DNA of 64,000 bases from Nemorincola sp044225795 (GCA_044225795.1 JBGAIF010000003.1:186001-250000); one strand, 5' to 3'. Counted from the stretch's first letter, positions 45,080-53,953 are shown. A program made the numbers and translations. The notes: a model not told the origin generated them from the letters alone.

Positions 45080-46117
45080 ATGCAGGAACAAGTTACTTTC
45101 CCATCGGGTAGTGTCAGCTATATTTATAATGTGCCGTGGGAGGACCACCTTGCGGGTTTTGACCAACGGAATACGGTACTCATCACCAATGAGCACATTG
45201 CGAAGCTATATCCCCGGGTGCAGAAAAATTTCAGAACAATTGTGTTGCCACCCGGGGAGGCCAGCAAGGATATAGCCACCATAGGAAAGCTGGCGAAGGA
45301 ACTGCTGGGATGTGAGGCGACACGGAGGACCATGCTAGCAGGTATAGGGGGAGGTGTGATCACAGATATCACCGGATTCATTGCCGCCACCTATATGCGC
45401 GGCGTGTCGTTCGGGTTTGTGCCCACTACACTGCTGGGTATGGTAGATGCGGCCATAGGCGGCAAGAACGGGGTGAACGTGGGTATGCATAAGAACATAC
45501 TGGGCACCATCACCCAGCCATCGTTCATACTGTACGACGGACGATTCCTGGACACGCTGCCGGATGATGAATGGAGCAATGGCTTCGCTGAGATCATCAA
45601 GTATGCCTGCATCTTTGACCGCGAGATGTATGATGAGCTGCTGAATCACAATATATCATACTACCAGGATGAACATGATGAAGCACTGCAGCAACTGATA
45701 AAGAAATGTGTGGCCCTGAAGACAAAGACCGTGCAGGAAGATGAGCGGGAGCAAGGGATAAGGAAGCTGTTGAATTTTGGTCATACGGCGGCACACGCCA
45801 TTGAAAATATGTATGAGATACCGCATGGCAAGGCTGTAGGCATAGGCATGACGATAGCCTGCATGATCAGCGAGGAAGTAACAGGGCTGGATAAACAGGT
45901 AGCAGAGCAGATGAAGAAAATTTTGTCGCAGTATCACCTGCCGCTGAGATGGAAGATAGATGCAGCGAGGGCCATGGAAATATTGAGGATGGATAAAAAA
46001 AGAACAGGAGATGTGATCGATTATGTGCTGCTGGAGCAGCCGGGCAAAGCTGTGGTGCGACCGCTACCATTGGATGTAATAGAAAAAGCATTAGCGCAGT
46101 ATGACAGTCAGTATTGA
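45080..46117 (+). CDS. aroB: 3-dehydroquinate synthase
   Basis: The 345-residue product has GGGVITDITGFIAATYMRG (NAD site), VPTTLLGMVDAAIGGKNGVN and the zinc-binding LLNFGHTAAHAIE and PHGKAVGIGM segments. It converts DAHP to 3-dehydroquinate. The stop lies inside aroA, overlapping it by 17 bases. Confidence 0.97.
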   Translation: MQEQVTFPSGSVSYIYNVPWEDHLAGFDQRNTVLITNEHIAKLYPRVQKNFRTIVLPPGEASKDIATIGKLAKELLGCEATRRTMLAGIGGGVITDITGFIAATYMRGVSFGFVPTTLLGMVDAAIGGKNGVNVGMHKNILGTITQPSFILYDGRFLDTLPDDEWSNGFAEIIKYACIFDREMYDELLNHNISYYQDEHDEALQQLIKKCVALKTKTVQEDEREQGIRKLLNFGHTAAHAIENMYEIPHGKAVGIGMTIACMISEEVTGLDKQVAEQMKKILSQYHLPLRWKIDAARAMEILRMDKKRTGDVIDYVLLEQPGKAVVRPLPLDVIEKALAQYDSQY

Positions 46118-47369
46118 GCCGGGATATCTTAAAGGGCTTGTGGTGCCACCATCGTCCAAGAGCATGACGCAAAGAGCTTATGCAGCGGCCTTGCTGCATA
46201 AAGGAAGGACCGTCATACATCATGCAGGAGCATCGGATGATGAGCTGGCCGCACTGAGAGTGATACAGCAATTAGGCGCAAGAGTAATATCACAGGAGGG
46301 AAGTATAACCGTGATCGAAAGTGACGGGGTGCAGCCGGTATCTGATGAGATAGATTGCGGAGAGAGCGGGCTTGCCGCAAGGTTGTTCACACCTATTGCC
46401 GCGATAGCGGGAAGCCGGATAAAAGTAACGGGCAGCGGGACATTGCTGAACAGGCCTATGCCGGAACTGAATGTACTACGGCAGATGGGCGTGTTAACAG
46501 AAGACTTTAACGGACACATTCCATTGACGATAGGCGGAGCCTTGCCGGCAAGGTCTCTGCAGATAGATGCTTCGGGTGGGTCGCAATTGCTGAGCGGGTT
46601 ATTGTTCGCATTATCCACAATTGCCAGGGAGCCAATAACCATTGATGTAAAGCAACTAAAAAGCAAGCCTTATACAGACCTGACGCTGGCAACACTGGCA
46701 GCGTGCGGAAAGCACATCAGACACGATAATTACCGGCGATTCCATATTGATCCTTCTGCGTTTGTAGAGCAGGAAGTGCAGGAACTGCATATAGCTGCCG
46801 ACTGGAGCAGCGCCGCCGTGATGCTGGTAGCAGGAGCCACTGGAGGCGAGATAACGGTGAGTAATCTCGTATTCGGATCGGGGCAGGCAGATGAGGCGAT
46901 AATGGAAGTGCTGCAAATGGCGGGAGCCGATATGACAGTGGAGGGGAATAGTGTGACCGTGAGGAAGTCGAGGCTGAAGGGATTTGAATTTGATGCCACA
47001 CATTGCCCAGACCTGTTTCCCATACTGGCCATTCTTGCCGCCTGCGGCCGCGGGGACAGCTACATAGAGGGTGTGCACCGCCTATTTGACAAGGAGAGCA
47101 ACCGGGTAGAAAGTGTGACGGAGATGCTGCACGACTTCGGGCTGCAATGGTCGGTGGAAAATGATACGCTGTCTGTAAACGGGATGCCACGGCTTGGGGG
47201 GACGATAGTAGATTCTTACAAAGACCACCGCATAGTAATGGCTGCCGCCATAGGTGCGCTACGAGCCAAGAGCAGAGTGGATATATCTTATGCGGAAGCA
47301 GTGAACAAATCTTATCCCGCCTTTTTCAGGGATTTAGAATTGTGCGGTGGGAGGTGTACTTTTACTTAG
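46101..47369 (+). CDS. aroA: 5-enolpyruvylshikimate-3-phosphate synthase
   Basis: The 422-residue product has LVVPPSSKSMTQRAYAAALL (shikimate-3-phosphate site), ESGLAARLFTPIAAIAG, SSAAVMLVAGATGGEI and YKDHRIVMAAAIG. These are class-defining motifs for EPSP synthase. It overlaps aroB by 17 bases and is followed by aroC after 3 bases. Confidence 0.97.
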   Translation: MTVSIEPGYLKGLVVPPSSKSMTQRAYAAALLHKGRTVIHHAGASDDELAALRVIQQLGARVISQEGSITVIESDGVQPVSDEIDCGESGLAARLFTPIAAIAGSRIKVTGSGTLLNRPMPELNVLRQMGVLTEDFNGHIPLTIGGALPARSLQIDASGGSQLLSGLLFALSTIAREPITIDVKQLKSKPYTDLTLATLAACGKHIRHDNYRRFHIDPSAFVEQEVQELHIAADWSSAAVMLVAGATGGEITVSNLVFGSGQADEAIMEVLQMAGADMTVEGNSVTVRKSRLKGFEFDATHCPDLFPILAILAACGRGDSYIEGVHRLFDKESNRVESVTEMLHDFGLQWSVENDTLSVNGMPRLGGTIVDSYKDHRIVMAAAIGALRAKSRVDISYAEAVNKSYPAFFRDLELCGGRCTFT

Positions 47370-47372
47370 ATT

Positions 47373-48353
47373 ATGAATACGACAGGTACGATATTTCGCG
47401 TCAGCATTTTCGGGGAATCGCACGGCAAGTGGGTAGGTGTGACCATTGATGGTTGCCCGGCGGGAATAGCCCTGCAGCCCGGTGACCTGTATGCAGACCT
47501 GGAGCGCCGCAAGGCAGGCGCGGCAGGTACCACGCCCCGGAAGGAAGATGATGAGCCTGTATTTGTGAGTGGCGTATTCAATGAAAAGACCACCGGAGCA
47601 CCACTGACCATTATTTTTGAAAATAACAATACACGCTCCGGCGATTATGATGCCATAAAGCATACGCCTAGGCCGGGGCATGCTGATCTTGTACTGGACA
47701 AAAAATTCAACGGGCATAACGACCACCGTGGCGGCGGGCACTCATCGGGCAGGCTGACGGTAGCATTGGTGGCGGCAGGCTGTATCGCTAAAAAAGTATT
47801 GAACGGCATAACCGTAGAAGCACATCTTTCTGAGGCGGGTGGAAACGAGGATGTGGAAGCGGCCATAAAGGACGCGATAGAACAGCAAGACAGCATAGGC
47901 GGCATTGTAAGCTGCCGGGTGACGGGGCTGCCTGTGGGGCTGGGGGAGCCATTCTTCGACTCGGCAGAATCTGTTATCAGCCACCTGATATTTTCGATAC
48001 CCGCTATAAAGGGCATTGAGTTTGGCAGCGGATTTGCCGCGGCACGGATGACGGGAAGTGAAAACAATGACGCGATACTGGACCAGCACGGGCGTACAAG
48101 AACGAATCATGCGGGAGGTGTGAACGGTGGTGTCACGAATGGTAATGAACTTAACTTCAGGGTGGCCGTGAAGCCAACAAGCAGCACGCCTAAAGAACAA
48201 CATACCTACAATAAGGCTACCGGTAATGTAGAACCCTTTACTGTAAAAGGAAGGCATGACCTCTGTGTGGCACTTCGGGTTCCTGTAGTGGCGGAGGCTG
48301 CCGCGGCGATAGCGCTGGCAGACCTGTTACTGATCCATAAAGCTTATAGCTGA
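47373..48353 (+). CDS. aroC: Chorismate synthase
   Basis: The 326-residue product has FGESHGKWVGVTIDG, RPGHADLVLDKKF, the flavin/substrate loop HRGGGHSSGRLTVA, and GSGFAAARMTGSENND. It converts EPSP to chorismate with reduced FMN. It is shorter than the usual 350-390 residues, mainly by trimmed loops, but all the main motifs are present. It ends the aroBAC operon and abuts a convergent gene with no spacing. Confidence 0.95.
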   Translation: MNTTGTIFRVSIFGESHGKWVGVTIDGCPAGIALQPGDLYADLERRKAGAAGTTPRKEDDEPVFVSGVFNEKTTGAPLTIIFENNNTRSGDYDAIKHTPRPGHADLVLDKKFNGHNDHRGGGHSSGRLTVALVAAGCIAKKVLNGITVEAHLSEAGGNEDVEAAIKDAIEQQDSIGGIVSCRVTGLPVGLGEPFFDSAESVISHLIFSIPAIKGIEFGSGFAAARMTGSENNDAILDQHGRTRTNHAGGVNGGVTNGNELNFRVAVKPTSSTPKEQHTYNKATGNVEPFTVKGRHDLCVALRVPVVAEAAAAIALADLLLIHKAYS

Positions 48354-49319
48354 TCAGGGCTTTTTCAACCAATCGAGCATGAATTGCGGATCGAGCTGGT
48401 AGTAGGCATACTTGCTCTTGTATTCGATCTTGCCATTCTTCACCCAATAAATAGAAGGTACGCTGGGTCCGGCCATAGCTTCAAACTCTGCCGTATGGCG
48501 GTAGATGATATAGGGTACATTCCCGGCATGGGTCTCCTCGAAGAATTTCTTTTCGTGCGCTTCATTGCCATCAAGTACCAGCAGCATGGGTATCTCCGGA
48601 TGATCGCGATGAATGATCTGCAGGAGATATGCGGCCTTTTTGCAATGGGGGCAGGTAAGGCTCATAAAGGCTACTATATGCTTGCCCTGCCTTACATCTG
48701 CAGCGGGGGCAGGCGTGTATCTATATAACTGGCCAAAGTCCACCTCCCTTGAATATGGTTCGGGAGCGGTGCCAGTGTAAACTGGATTGAGGATGAAAGG
48801 CGTGGAAAAAGCCACCAGTGCGAGCGCAAGGCTTACGTACTCCTGGTGCTTATAGGGCCTTACCGGATAAAGATACATAAGGAGCAGGGTGGCAACAATC
48901 ATTCCTACATTCTTCCATATAGCCGCCAGCGGTTTCATGGCGAGCTTATCGCCAAAGCAGCCACAATTGCCGGTGTTGCCTTGTTTGAGAACAACGATAA
49001 GCAAGTAGCCAATGAAGAAAACGAGTATGGCGATAACAGCTTTGTAAGTGAAACGCTTCAGGAAAATATGAGCCAGTAAAAAGAGCCCGAGCATAAACTC
49101 CAGCCCGATCATCATGCGTGCCATGATGCCTGCTGCCAAAGTGCTGGGGATGCCGATATCATAGAACGTCCACTGGAAGTTGTCGAAAGCGTTCTCGCTG
49201 TACATTTTGCTGTAACCGGAGAAAAAGAATACACCAGACATTGCCAACAAAAGGATGGCACCTATGGTACGTTTGAGATAAAAGGAACCGCTTTTCTGTT
49301 CGTGTAGTGCTGTATCCAT
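48354..49319 (-). CDS. DoxX/MauE-like membrane protein fused to a thioredoxin-like domain
   Basis: I use ATG 49319 (321 residues); a TTG 15 bases upstream is less likely. The N-terminal half has four membrane helices of the DoxX/MauE type, with a NCGCFGD cysteine pair at about residue 120. The C-terminal half has thioredoxin-like CPHC within SLTCPHCKKAAYLL. This is the layout of the BT_3928-type proteins of Bacteroidota, which presumably relay electrons for disulfide handling across the membrane. Partner unknown. Confidence 0.85.
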   Translation of the reverse strand: MDTALHEQKSGSFYLKRTIGAILLLAMSGVFFFSGYSKMYSENAFDNFQWTFYDIGIPSTLAAGIMARMMIGLEFMLGLFLLAHIFLKRFTYKAVIAILVFFIGYLLIVVLKQGNTGNCGCFGDKLAMKPLAAIWKNVGMIVATLLLMYLYPVRPYKHQEYVSLALALVAFSTPFILNPVYTGTAPEPYSREVDFGQLYRYTPAPAADVRQGKHIVAFMSLTCPHCKKAAYLLQIIHRDHPEIPMLLVLDGNEAHEKKFFEETHAGNVPYIIYRHTAEFEAMAGPSVPSIYWVKNGKIEYKSKYAYYQLDPQFMLDWLKKP

Positions 49320-49373
49320 GCGAATAAGCGACAAACTTACAGGAAAAAATGTTTACAAAAAGGTAAAGGGATA

Positions 49374-49622
49374 TTAGTACAGATAACAGCTTTCTACAGT
49401 ATGAATGCCGTTGTTGTCGAAAGTGCCTGATTCTTTTTTACACTTGTCGTCGGCCTTTGTCTTGCTGTCGGTAATGTCATACTCCTTGACAGTGCTGTCG
49501 GGAAGCCCTGGCGCGCCTGAATACTTGATATCGCAGTGGCAGGTATATTTCTTCACACAGGAACTCATGGCCAGAACAGCGGCGAACGACATTACCAGGT
49601 AAAAAGACGGGCGAAGTTTCAT
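49374..49622 (-). CDS. Small lipoprotein (82 aa)
   Basis: The product starts with a signal ending in a lipobox (AVLAMSSC, Cys near residue 22). The mature part has three further cysteines (two in TCHCD, one near CKKESG) and one close to the end, so disulfides are likely. No family is recognised. It is close to the BT_3928-type gene on the same strand, and that protein might act on its thiols (inference). Confidence 0.65.
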   Translation of the reverse strand: MKLRPSFYLVMSFAAVLAMSSCVKKYTCHCDIKYSGAPGLPDSTVKEYDITDSKTKADDKCKKESGTFDNNGIHTVESCYLY

Positions 49623-49712
49623 GTATGCTATTTATTTGAGGATGAAGGTAGTGATACGGCCTTAAAATTCAAAATCTGTCCGGTGTATGGTATATGGTGG
49701 CGGATGCTAATA

Positions 49713-50159
49713 TCAAAGTTTCAGTATCACCTGGGGTAGCGTCAGGTGGTTGCTTTCGTGGCCGGCTTTGTCGCGGACGTACATCTCATAAATAACTGTA
49801 TCGCCAAAGGTGAGATGTATAGTGTCTAAGCGGGGTACGGGAGCGGGGAGTGGCGAGAACAGTACTGTAGCTTTGATGCCCCGGTCGGGGTTGACAAGTG
49901 AAGCATCTATATTGGGAAACGGGTTTGGTATAAACCCGAGGCTGTCGAAACGGGTATCCTTGATATAGATATATGACAAGCTGTCGGTGGCGGCATCGGC
50001 ATCGGCATCTTCAACGGTGAACTGGATATACATTGTATCTTTGTTCACCTTGAGTTCGGGAGTGGACGCAATTAGTTTGATGACCGGCGTGTTGGACTGA
50101 CCCTCGCGCCGACAGGCAGCAACCATTGTGAGCAGTAAAATAAAGGATAATACCCTCAT
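49713..50159 (-). CDS. Hypothetical lipoprotein (148 aa)
   Basis: The signal LLLTMVAAC (Cys near residue 16) marks a lipoprotein. The mature domain is beta-rich with a Thr/Asp-rich FTVEDADADAATDS segment, resembling an Ig-like surface domain. It diverges from the LuxE-type gene with only about 20 bases between plausible starts. Function unknown. Confidence 0.7.
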   Translation of the reverse strand: MRVLSFILLLTMVAACRREGQSNTPVIKLIASTPELKVNKDTMYIQFTVEDADADAATDSLSYIYIKDTRFDSLGFIPNPFPNIDASLVNPDRGIKATVLFSPLPAPVPRLDTIHLTFGDTVIYEMYVRDKAGHESNHLTLPQVILKL

Positions 50160-50178
50160 ACCATCAAAGTTAGCAAAA

Positions 50179-51174
50179 GTGTCTTACAATATATCGTTAA
50201 TAAATAACCGCGAACTGCTGCAGCCTGCGGCCGGCCAATTTGATAACGTGGCGCTGGAAGTGTTTCGTATGCAATACGGACAAAACCCGCTGTACCGGCA
50301 GTATTGTGACGCGCTGAAGACCGATGTGGCGGCAATAAGGGACATCTTACAGATACCATTTCTGCCGATATCCTTCTTTAAGACGCACCGGGTGCTGACG
50401 GGAGATGTGGCCGCACCCGCCCTTGTATTTGAAAGCAGCGGCACAACAGGAGAGCAGACATCGAGACACTATGTGGCTGACGCGGGAATATATGAGGATT
50501 CGCTGTTGTGGGGATTTGAACAGTTTTACGGATCGCCGGGCGACTACGCGATACTGGCCCTGCTGCCATCTTACCTGGAGCGTAAGAACGCATCGCTGGT
50601 GCATATGGCACGTGTGCTGATGGCGCATAGCGGACATGCGGACAACGGCTTTTACATCAATGAGTGGGAGGCGCTGGCGGGGAAGCTGCGCCGACTGGAG
50701 GCTGAACGACAAAAGACCCTGCTACTGGGCGTGACCTTTGCGCTGCTGGACTTTGCCGAGGCTTACCCGATGCAACTGCAGCATACCCGGGTGATGGAAA
50801 CCGGAGGGATGAAGGGTCGCAAGCAGGAACTGACACGCAAGGAGGTGCACGAATTCTTAAAGACGCAGTGGGGGCTGCAACAAGTGCACTCGGAGTATGG
50901 CATGACGGAACTGCTGTCGCAGGCATACGCAACAGACAGCGGGGTATTCCGGTGTACAGGCTCTATGAAGGTGCTGGTGCGTGATATAAATGATCCGCTG
51001 GATGTGATGACGGCAGGTAGCGGATGCCTGAACATCATAGACCTTGCCAATATACATTCCTGCTCTTTTATAGCCACTGAGGATATAGGGAGTATAGGCC
51101 GGGATGGCTCTTTTGAGGTGCTGGGGCGTATGGACCACAGCGCGCTGAGGGGGTGCAGCCTGATGGTGGTATAG
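50179..51174 (+). CDS. LuxE/PaaK-like acyl-protein synthetase family protein
   Basis: No ATG precedes the conserved part, so I take the GTG at 50179 (331 residues); a GTG at 50128 overlaps the divergent gene and is less likely. Motifs include FESSGTTGEQTSRHY (ATP-binding P-loop of the LuxE family) and TGGMKGRKQELTRKEVHEFL, followed by SEYGMTELLSQAY. LuxE activates fatty acids as acyl-AMP and holds the acyl group on a Cys. Here there is no luxC or luxD next to it, so the role is open; acyl transfer in surface or lipid modification is possible. Confidence 0.8.
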   Translation: MSYNISLINNRELLQPAAGQFDNVALEVFRMQYGQNPLYRQYCDALKTDVAAIRDILQIPFLPISFFKTHRVLTGDVAAPALVFESSGTTGEQTSRHYVADAGIYEDSLLWGFEQFYGSPGDYAILALLPSYLERKNASLVHMARVLMAHSGHADNGFYINEWEALAGKLRRLEAERQKTLLLGVTFALLDFAEAYPMQLQHTRVMETGGMKGRKQELTRKEVHEFLKTQWGLQQVHSEYGMTELLSQAYATDSGVFRCTGSMKVLVRDINDPLDVMTAGSGCLNIIDLANIHSCSFIATEDIGSIGRDGSFEVLGRMDHSALRGCSLMVV

Positions 51175-51270
51175 CATCAGCTCAATTATGCTTTTTCCTT
51201 CCCGATGGATGATTTTTAATTTTATGTTTTCCTAATTTCCAATTCCCAACCCTTAATTCCTAAAATTGAT

Positions 51271-51278
51271 TACCTTTG
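51271..51278 (+). promoter_or_regulatory. -7 promoter box for tRNA-Leu
   Basis: TACCTTTG lies 26 bases before the tRNA 5' end, consistent with a precursor that is trimmed by RNase P. Confidence 0.5.
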
Positions 51279-51304
51279 CGCTCCCTGAACATAAATCAGT
51301 TACT

Positions 51305-51388
51305 GCCCAGGTGGCGAAATTGGTAGACGCACTGTGTTCAGGTCGCAGCGCCTTCACGGGTGTGCTGGTTCGAATCCAGTCCTGGGCA
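51305..51388 (+). tRNA. tRNA-Leu (CAG)
   Basis: Acceptor arms GCCCAGG (51305-51311) and CCTGGGC (51381-51387) pair completely, with discriminator A. The anticodon arm CTGTG/CGCAG encloses TTCAGGT, giving anticodon CAG. A long variable arm (GCGCCTTCACGGGTGT) and T-arm GGTTCGAATCC fit class II tRNA-Leu. CCA is not encoded. An imperfect copy of its 3' end is found at 52567-52597. Confidence 0.95.
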
Positions 51389-51454
51389 CAAAGGTCAGAG
51401 TGAGTGTGGGTGCGAGTGCGCCGGCCACGAACTCTGACCTTTCCTTCATTACTC
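51365..51454 (+). repeat. Direct repeat copy 1: tRNA-Leu 3' end plus hairpin
   Basis: This segment begins in the tRNA T-arm (CTGGTTCGAA) and continues into a 12-bp inverted repeat AAAGGTCAGAGT/ACTCTGACCTTT (51390-51401 and 51431-51442) with a 29-base GC-rich loop, followed by a T/C-rich stretch. It recurs at 52567-52661. The hairpin could also act as the tRNA terminator. Confidence 0.75.
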
Positions 51455-51479
51455 GGTCTCACACTCACACTTCGACACC

Positions 51480-51830
51480 ATGTTCGATTTTGAAAATCTT
51501 GAAGTTTATAAGAAAGCAAAAGCCTTCAATTCGATTGTGGGTAAAACTGTGCTGAAAATCGAATCTTTAGATGGTGTGACCAAAAATCAATTGAGGAGAG
51601 CATCCCTGAGCATTGTACTGAATATTGCTGAAGGTACAAGTAGGTTCAGCAAGCCTGACCGGAAGAACTTTTGTGTCATTGCTCGCGGGTCTGTTTTTGA
51701 ATGTGTGGCAGTTTTTGACATAATGAAGGATAGTGGACAAATGTCTGATGCAGAATTTGGCCATTTGTATTCGCTGGCAGAAGAAATGTCAAAAATGCTT
51801 TTCGCCATGATAAGAAATCTGGAAGGGTAA
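51480..51830 (+). CDS. Four-helix-bundle protein (S23/IVS-type)
   Basis: The 116-residue product begins FDFENLEVYKKAKAFN and contains QLRRASLSIVLNIAEGTSRF, the recognisable core of the 23S rRNA intervening-sequence/four-helix bundle family, often encoded inside or near mobile inserts. It is usually pentameric and of unclear biochemical role. It starts 26 bases after the first direct repeat, in DNA more AT-rich than the neighbouring core genes. Confidence 0.9.
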   Translation: MFDFENLEVYKKAKAFNSIVGKTVLKIESLDGVTKNQLRRASLSIVLNIAEGTSRFSKPDRKNFCVIARGSVFECVAVFDIMKDSGQMSDAEFGHLYSLAEEMSKMLFAMIRNLEG

Positions 51831-51926
51831 TCGATCCCACTCTCTGAGCGGGTTTTTCTTTATACCTCCACTGGAATATCGAACCACTGACCACTTTTGT
51901 GTTTGTCGTTTTAAATATCTAGATTT

Positions 51927-52457
51927 ATGGGTATGACAAACAATCACCGAGATGAGCTTATATGGTTTGTTCTAAGAACTGGCATGTATATCCGACCTAT
52001 TGACGAGCGTAACATTAACAGCTTTCTTACCGGTTTTGAAGTATGCGCCAAAGGAAAATGTAGTTTTACACAATTATTGGCCGAAAGATTGGAGGGCAAA
52101 TATAAAATTAGATATGCTGAACGTGGCTTAACACAGCAAATTGAGAAACTTGCAAAAAGAAGGAATGATAGTTGGGTTATGACATTCAGAAAACTTGCGA
52201 TGGAAGCATTGACATCCAATGGCGATGACCTAAGCCGCAAAATCAAAAAATTTCTAAAATATGATGTTGATGGTCAGGCTGAAATTATCGAGCGACATGG
52301 GTTCACTCCGCCAAATCAATCATGGGTCGATCACTGGGCAACTTTTACCTTTCTCAAATCTCCTTGGGCAAAAGAAATGTGGTCTGCTGAAGAATGGAAT
52401 GCCATAAAGCAAATTGATAAAAAAGTGCGAAAAGATCACCTCTCAAAAGTTTTATAA
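51927..52457 (+). CDS. Hypothetical protein (176 aa) in tRNA-linked islet
   Basis: The frame starts ATG GGT ATG, so either ATG at 51927 or 51933 may be used. The product is soluble and charged, with a central Lys/Arg-rich helix region (QIEKLAKRRNDSWVM) and a Trp-rich C-terminal part (NQSWVDHWATFTFLKSPWAKE, kept here as a reference to Trp spacing). I do not recognise a family. AT-rich codon use like its neighbour and enclosure between direct repeats suggest it arrived with the islet. Confidence 0.6.
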   Translation: MGMTNNHRDELIWFVLRTGMYIRPIDERNINSFLTGFEVCAKGKCSFTQLLAERLEGKYKIRYAERGLTQQIEKLAKRRNDSWVMTFRKLAMEALTSNGDDLSRKIKKFLKYDVDGQAEIIERHGFTPPNQSWVDHWATFTFLKSPWAKEMWSAEEWNAIKQIDKKVRKDHLSKVL

Positions 52458-52566
52458 TACTTCTTTCTTTCCCTGGTTATCTGTAGCACAATATTTTTCC
52501 CTATCCTCCCTCATTCTCCTTCAATAGAGCATATAATTCGCAAATGCTCCTCAAAATGGTCATTAA

Positions 52567-52661
52567 CTGGTTCGATATTGTTCCAGTGAGGGGCACAAAG
52601 GTCAGAGAGAGTGTGGGAGCGAGAGCGACCGCCACGAACTCTGACCTTTTCTTTATTACTC
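52567..52661 (+). repeat. Direct repeat copy 2: decayed tRNA-Leu 3' end plus hairpin
   Basis: CTGGTTCGATATTGTTCCAG then GGGGCACAAAGGTCAGAG is a degenerate version of the tRNA T-arm/acceptor end. The same inverted repeat follows (AAAGGTCAGAG 52597-52607, CTCTGACCTTT 52639-52649). Much of the loop is conserved, with several T to A changes. It could be a remnant of an integration event or a decayed tRNA copy. Confidence 0.7.
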
Positions 52662-52747
52662 AAACCCGTAATCACACTGTTACCTGCGCCGAATTTGGTT
52701 TGACTTTTTCAAGATGGATGCCTTTGGAGACGGGGTTTTATTGCAAC

Positions 52748-52775
52748 TTGCGGATGCCCTGCGGATCATCCGGAA
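52748..52775. repeat. Dispersed palindrome, copy 2
   Basis: TTGCGGATG and CATCCGGAA with loop CCCTGCGGAT form a 9-bp stem with one mismatch, matching copy 1 at 36921-36948. Confidence 0.6.
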
Positions 52776-52786
52776 GAACGGGATAT

Positions 52787-53263
52787 CTAAATTTTGTTCC
52801 AGTCCCAGATGGTGTATTTTAGTTTGTCGGTGATCCTGAAGCCACAGTTCTTTAGTGTCAATAAAATGTTACCACGGTGGTGTGCTTCGTGTGTTATGAA
52901 ATAACCCAGCAGGGGCACTACGCCGCGGCTGAATCTTTTTATGGCGGCATTGTTATTCAGACTGTCTTCCAGTAACCGGGCCACTCTGTCTGCAGAAAGC
53001 GTGTGACAATCTGTGAGCATAGGTATTGTTTTTTTGTCTTCGGCTGTGATCGTGGCCAGATCTGCAACCAACTTCTTATCGAGTTTCTCCAGCTTCCAGA
53101 ACCGAACATTGTACATATGCGCCAACTGGTGGCCTACAGTGCCACCGCCACGTTTTGATGTGGTCATGTCCAATGCTTCTTCGGTCAGTTCACCGATGAG
53201 CATGAGATTGATGCGGTGGTTGATGAACCATGTGTCCATTACTTGTTTTTCGAGTGCAGTCAT
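52787..53263 (-). CDS. DinB-family protein
   Basis: The 158-residue four-helix protein has VGHQLAHMYNVRFW and FITHEAHHRGNILL, giving the three His metal-ligand pattern of the DinB/YfiT fold. Members include thiol-dependent transferases and metal-dependent hydrolases; this one has no partner to narrow it. It sits just right of the tRNA-linked islet. Confidence 0.9.
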   Translation of the reverse strand: MTALEKQVMDTWFINHRINLMLIGELTEEALDMTTSKRGGGTVGHQLAHMYNVRFWKLEKLDKKLVADLATITAEDKKTIPMLTDCHTLSADRVARLLEDSLNNNAAIKRFSRGVVPLLGYFITHEAHHRGNILLTLKNCGFRITDKLKYTIWDWNKI

Positions 53264-53343
53264 TTGATTATTTTCGAGAGGTTCTTAATCAATCGCCGGG
53301 GATACCATTGTCGCGGATATTGCCCGTGATGGTGTTGCCGGTG

Positions 53344-53829
53344 TTACTTTGAGACCACCAGATCATTACCTGATGTTATGTTGATGCCGTTTTGTAAAAT
53401 TCTTTCAAAGATAGCGGCTATTGCCGCGACAACGACCGAAACGAATGTGGCCATAGCGCCCAGAGCGACAGCACCCGCGTAATCATCTTTGCCATCATTG
53501 GCAATAACGATCCAGGTGTCTGCAATGATGATGAGTATTGCTGTGGCTATGGCACAGCGCTTAATAGTGCGGAGCGATAGGACCGCGGAAGGCGAGAATG
53601 CCCTGTCGTGACGGACATATCCCAATGCGCGGAAAGCCTGGAAGAGGGCAATGAAAAAAGGAGTGGACGAGATATATACGTATGCAAGGAAGGGGTCTTT
53701 GAAGTAGATATCGAATAGGGTAGCATGTACATTCCTGCCTTCGAGACGCGGCTCCCATAGCAGGGCAACTACTGCACCGATGCCAATGATCACAATAATT
53801 GCCTGAAGAAATATGGTTAGCGTCTTCAT
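53344..53829 (-). CDS. DUF2975-like membrane protein (161 aa)
   Basis: I use ATG 53829 (MKTLTIFLQAIIVIIGIG); a longer frame starts 120 bases upstream without a matching signal. Four hydrophobic segments with SLRTIKRCAIATAILIIIAD and GAVALGAMATFVSVVVAAIAA match DUF2975. In other Bacteroidota such genes often neighbour a small helix-turn-helix regulator; none is visible here. Function unknown. Confidence 0.82.
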   Translation of the reverse strand: MKTLTIFLQAIIVIIGIGAVVALLWEPRLEGRNVHATLFDIYFKDPFLAYVYISSTPFFIALFQAFRALGYVRHDRAFSPSAVLSLRTIKRCAIATAILIIIADTWIVIANDGKDDYAGAVALGAMATFVSVVVAAIAAIFERILQNGINITSGNDLVVSK

Positions 53830-53953
53830 GAAAATGAGATGAATGATAAAGGTACTTATTATTGTTTTATCAACATTTGCGTAAAACCGGAATTTATAGC
53901 TGATGGAAGCGTACCGTTTAGTATAAAATGCGACATTTACCAAAAGCATAACA

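Larger units (their letters stand above)
52458..52786. other. Intergenic stretch with repeat copy 2 and a dispersed palindrome
   Basis: This 329-base gap contains the second direct repeat (52567-52661) and palindrome copy 2 (52748-52775). A short frame crossing these repeats is not convincing as a gene. No other feature was seen. Confidence 0.65.

Noticed and set aside
51305..52786. Integrative element with integrase at tRNA-Leu
   Set aside because: The tRNA 3' end duplication is seen, but no integrase or recombinase gene lies between the copies.
52544..52822. Possible 92-residue gene across the second direct repeat and palindrome
   Set aside because: It runs through two repeats, has no recognised motif, no promoter box, and overlaps the end of the DinB gene.
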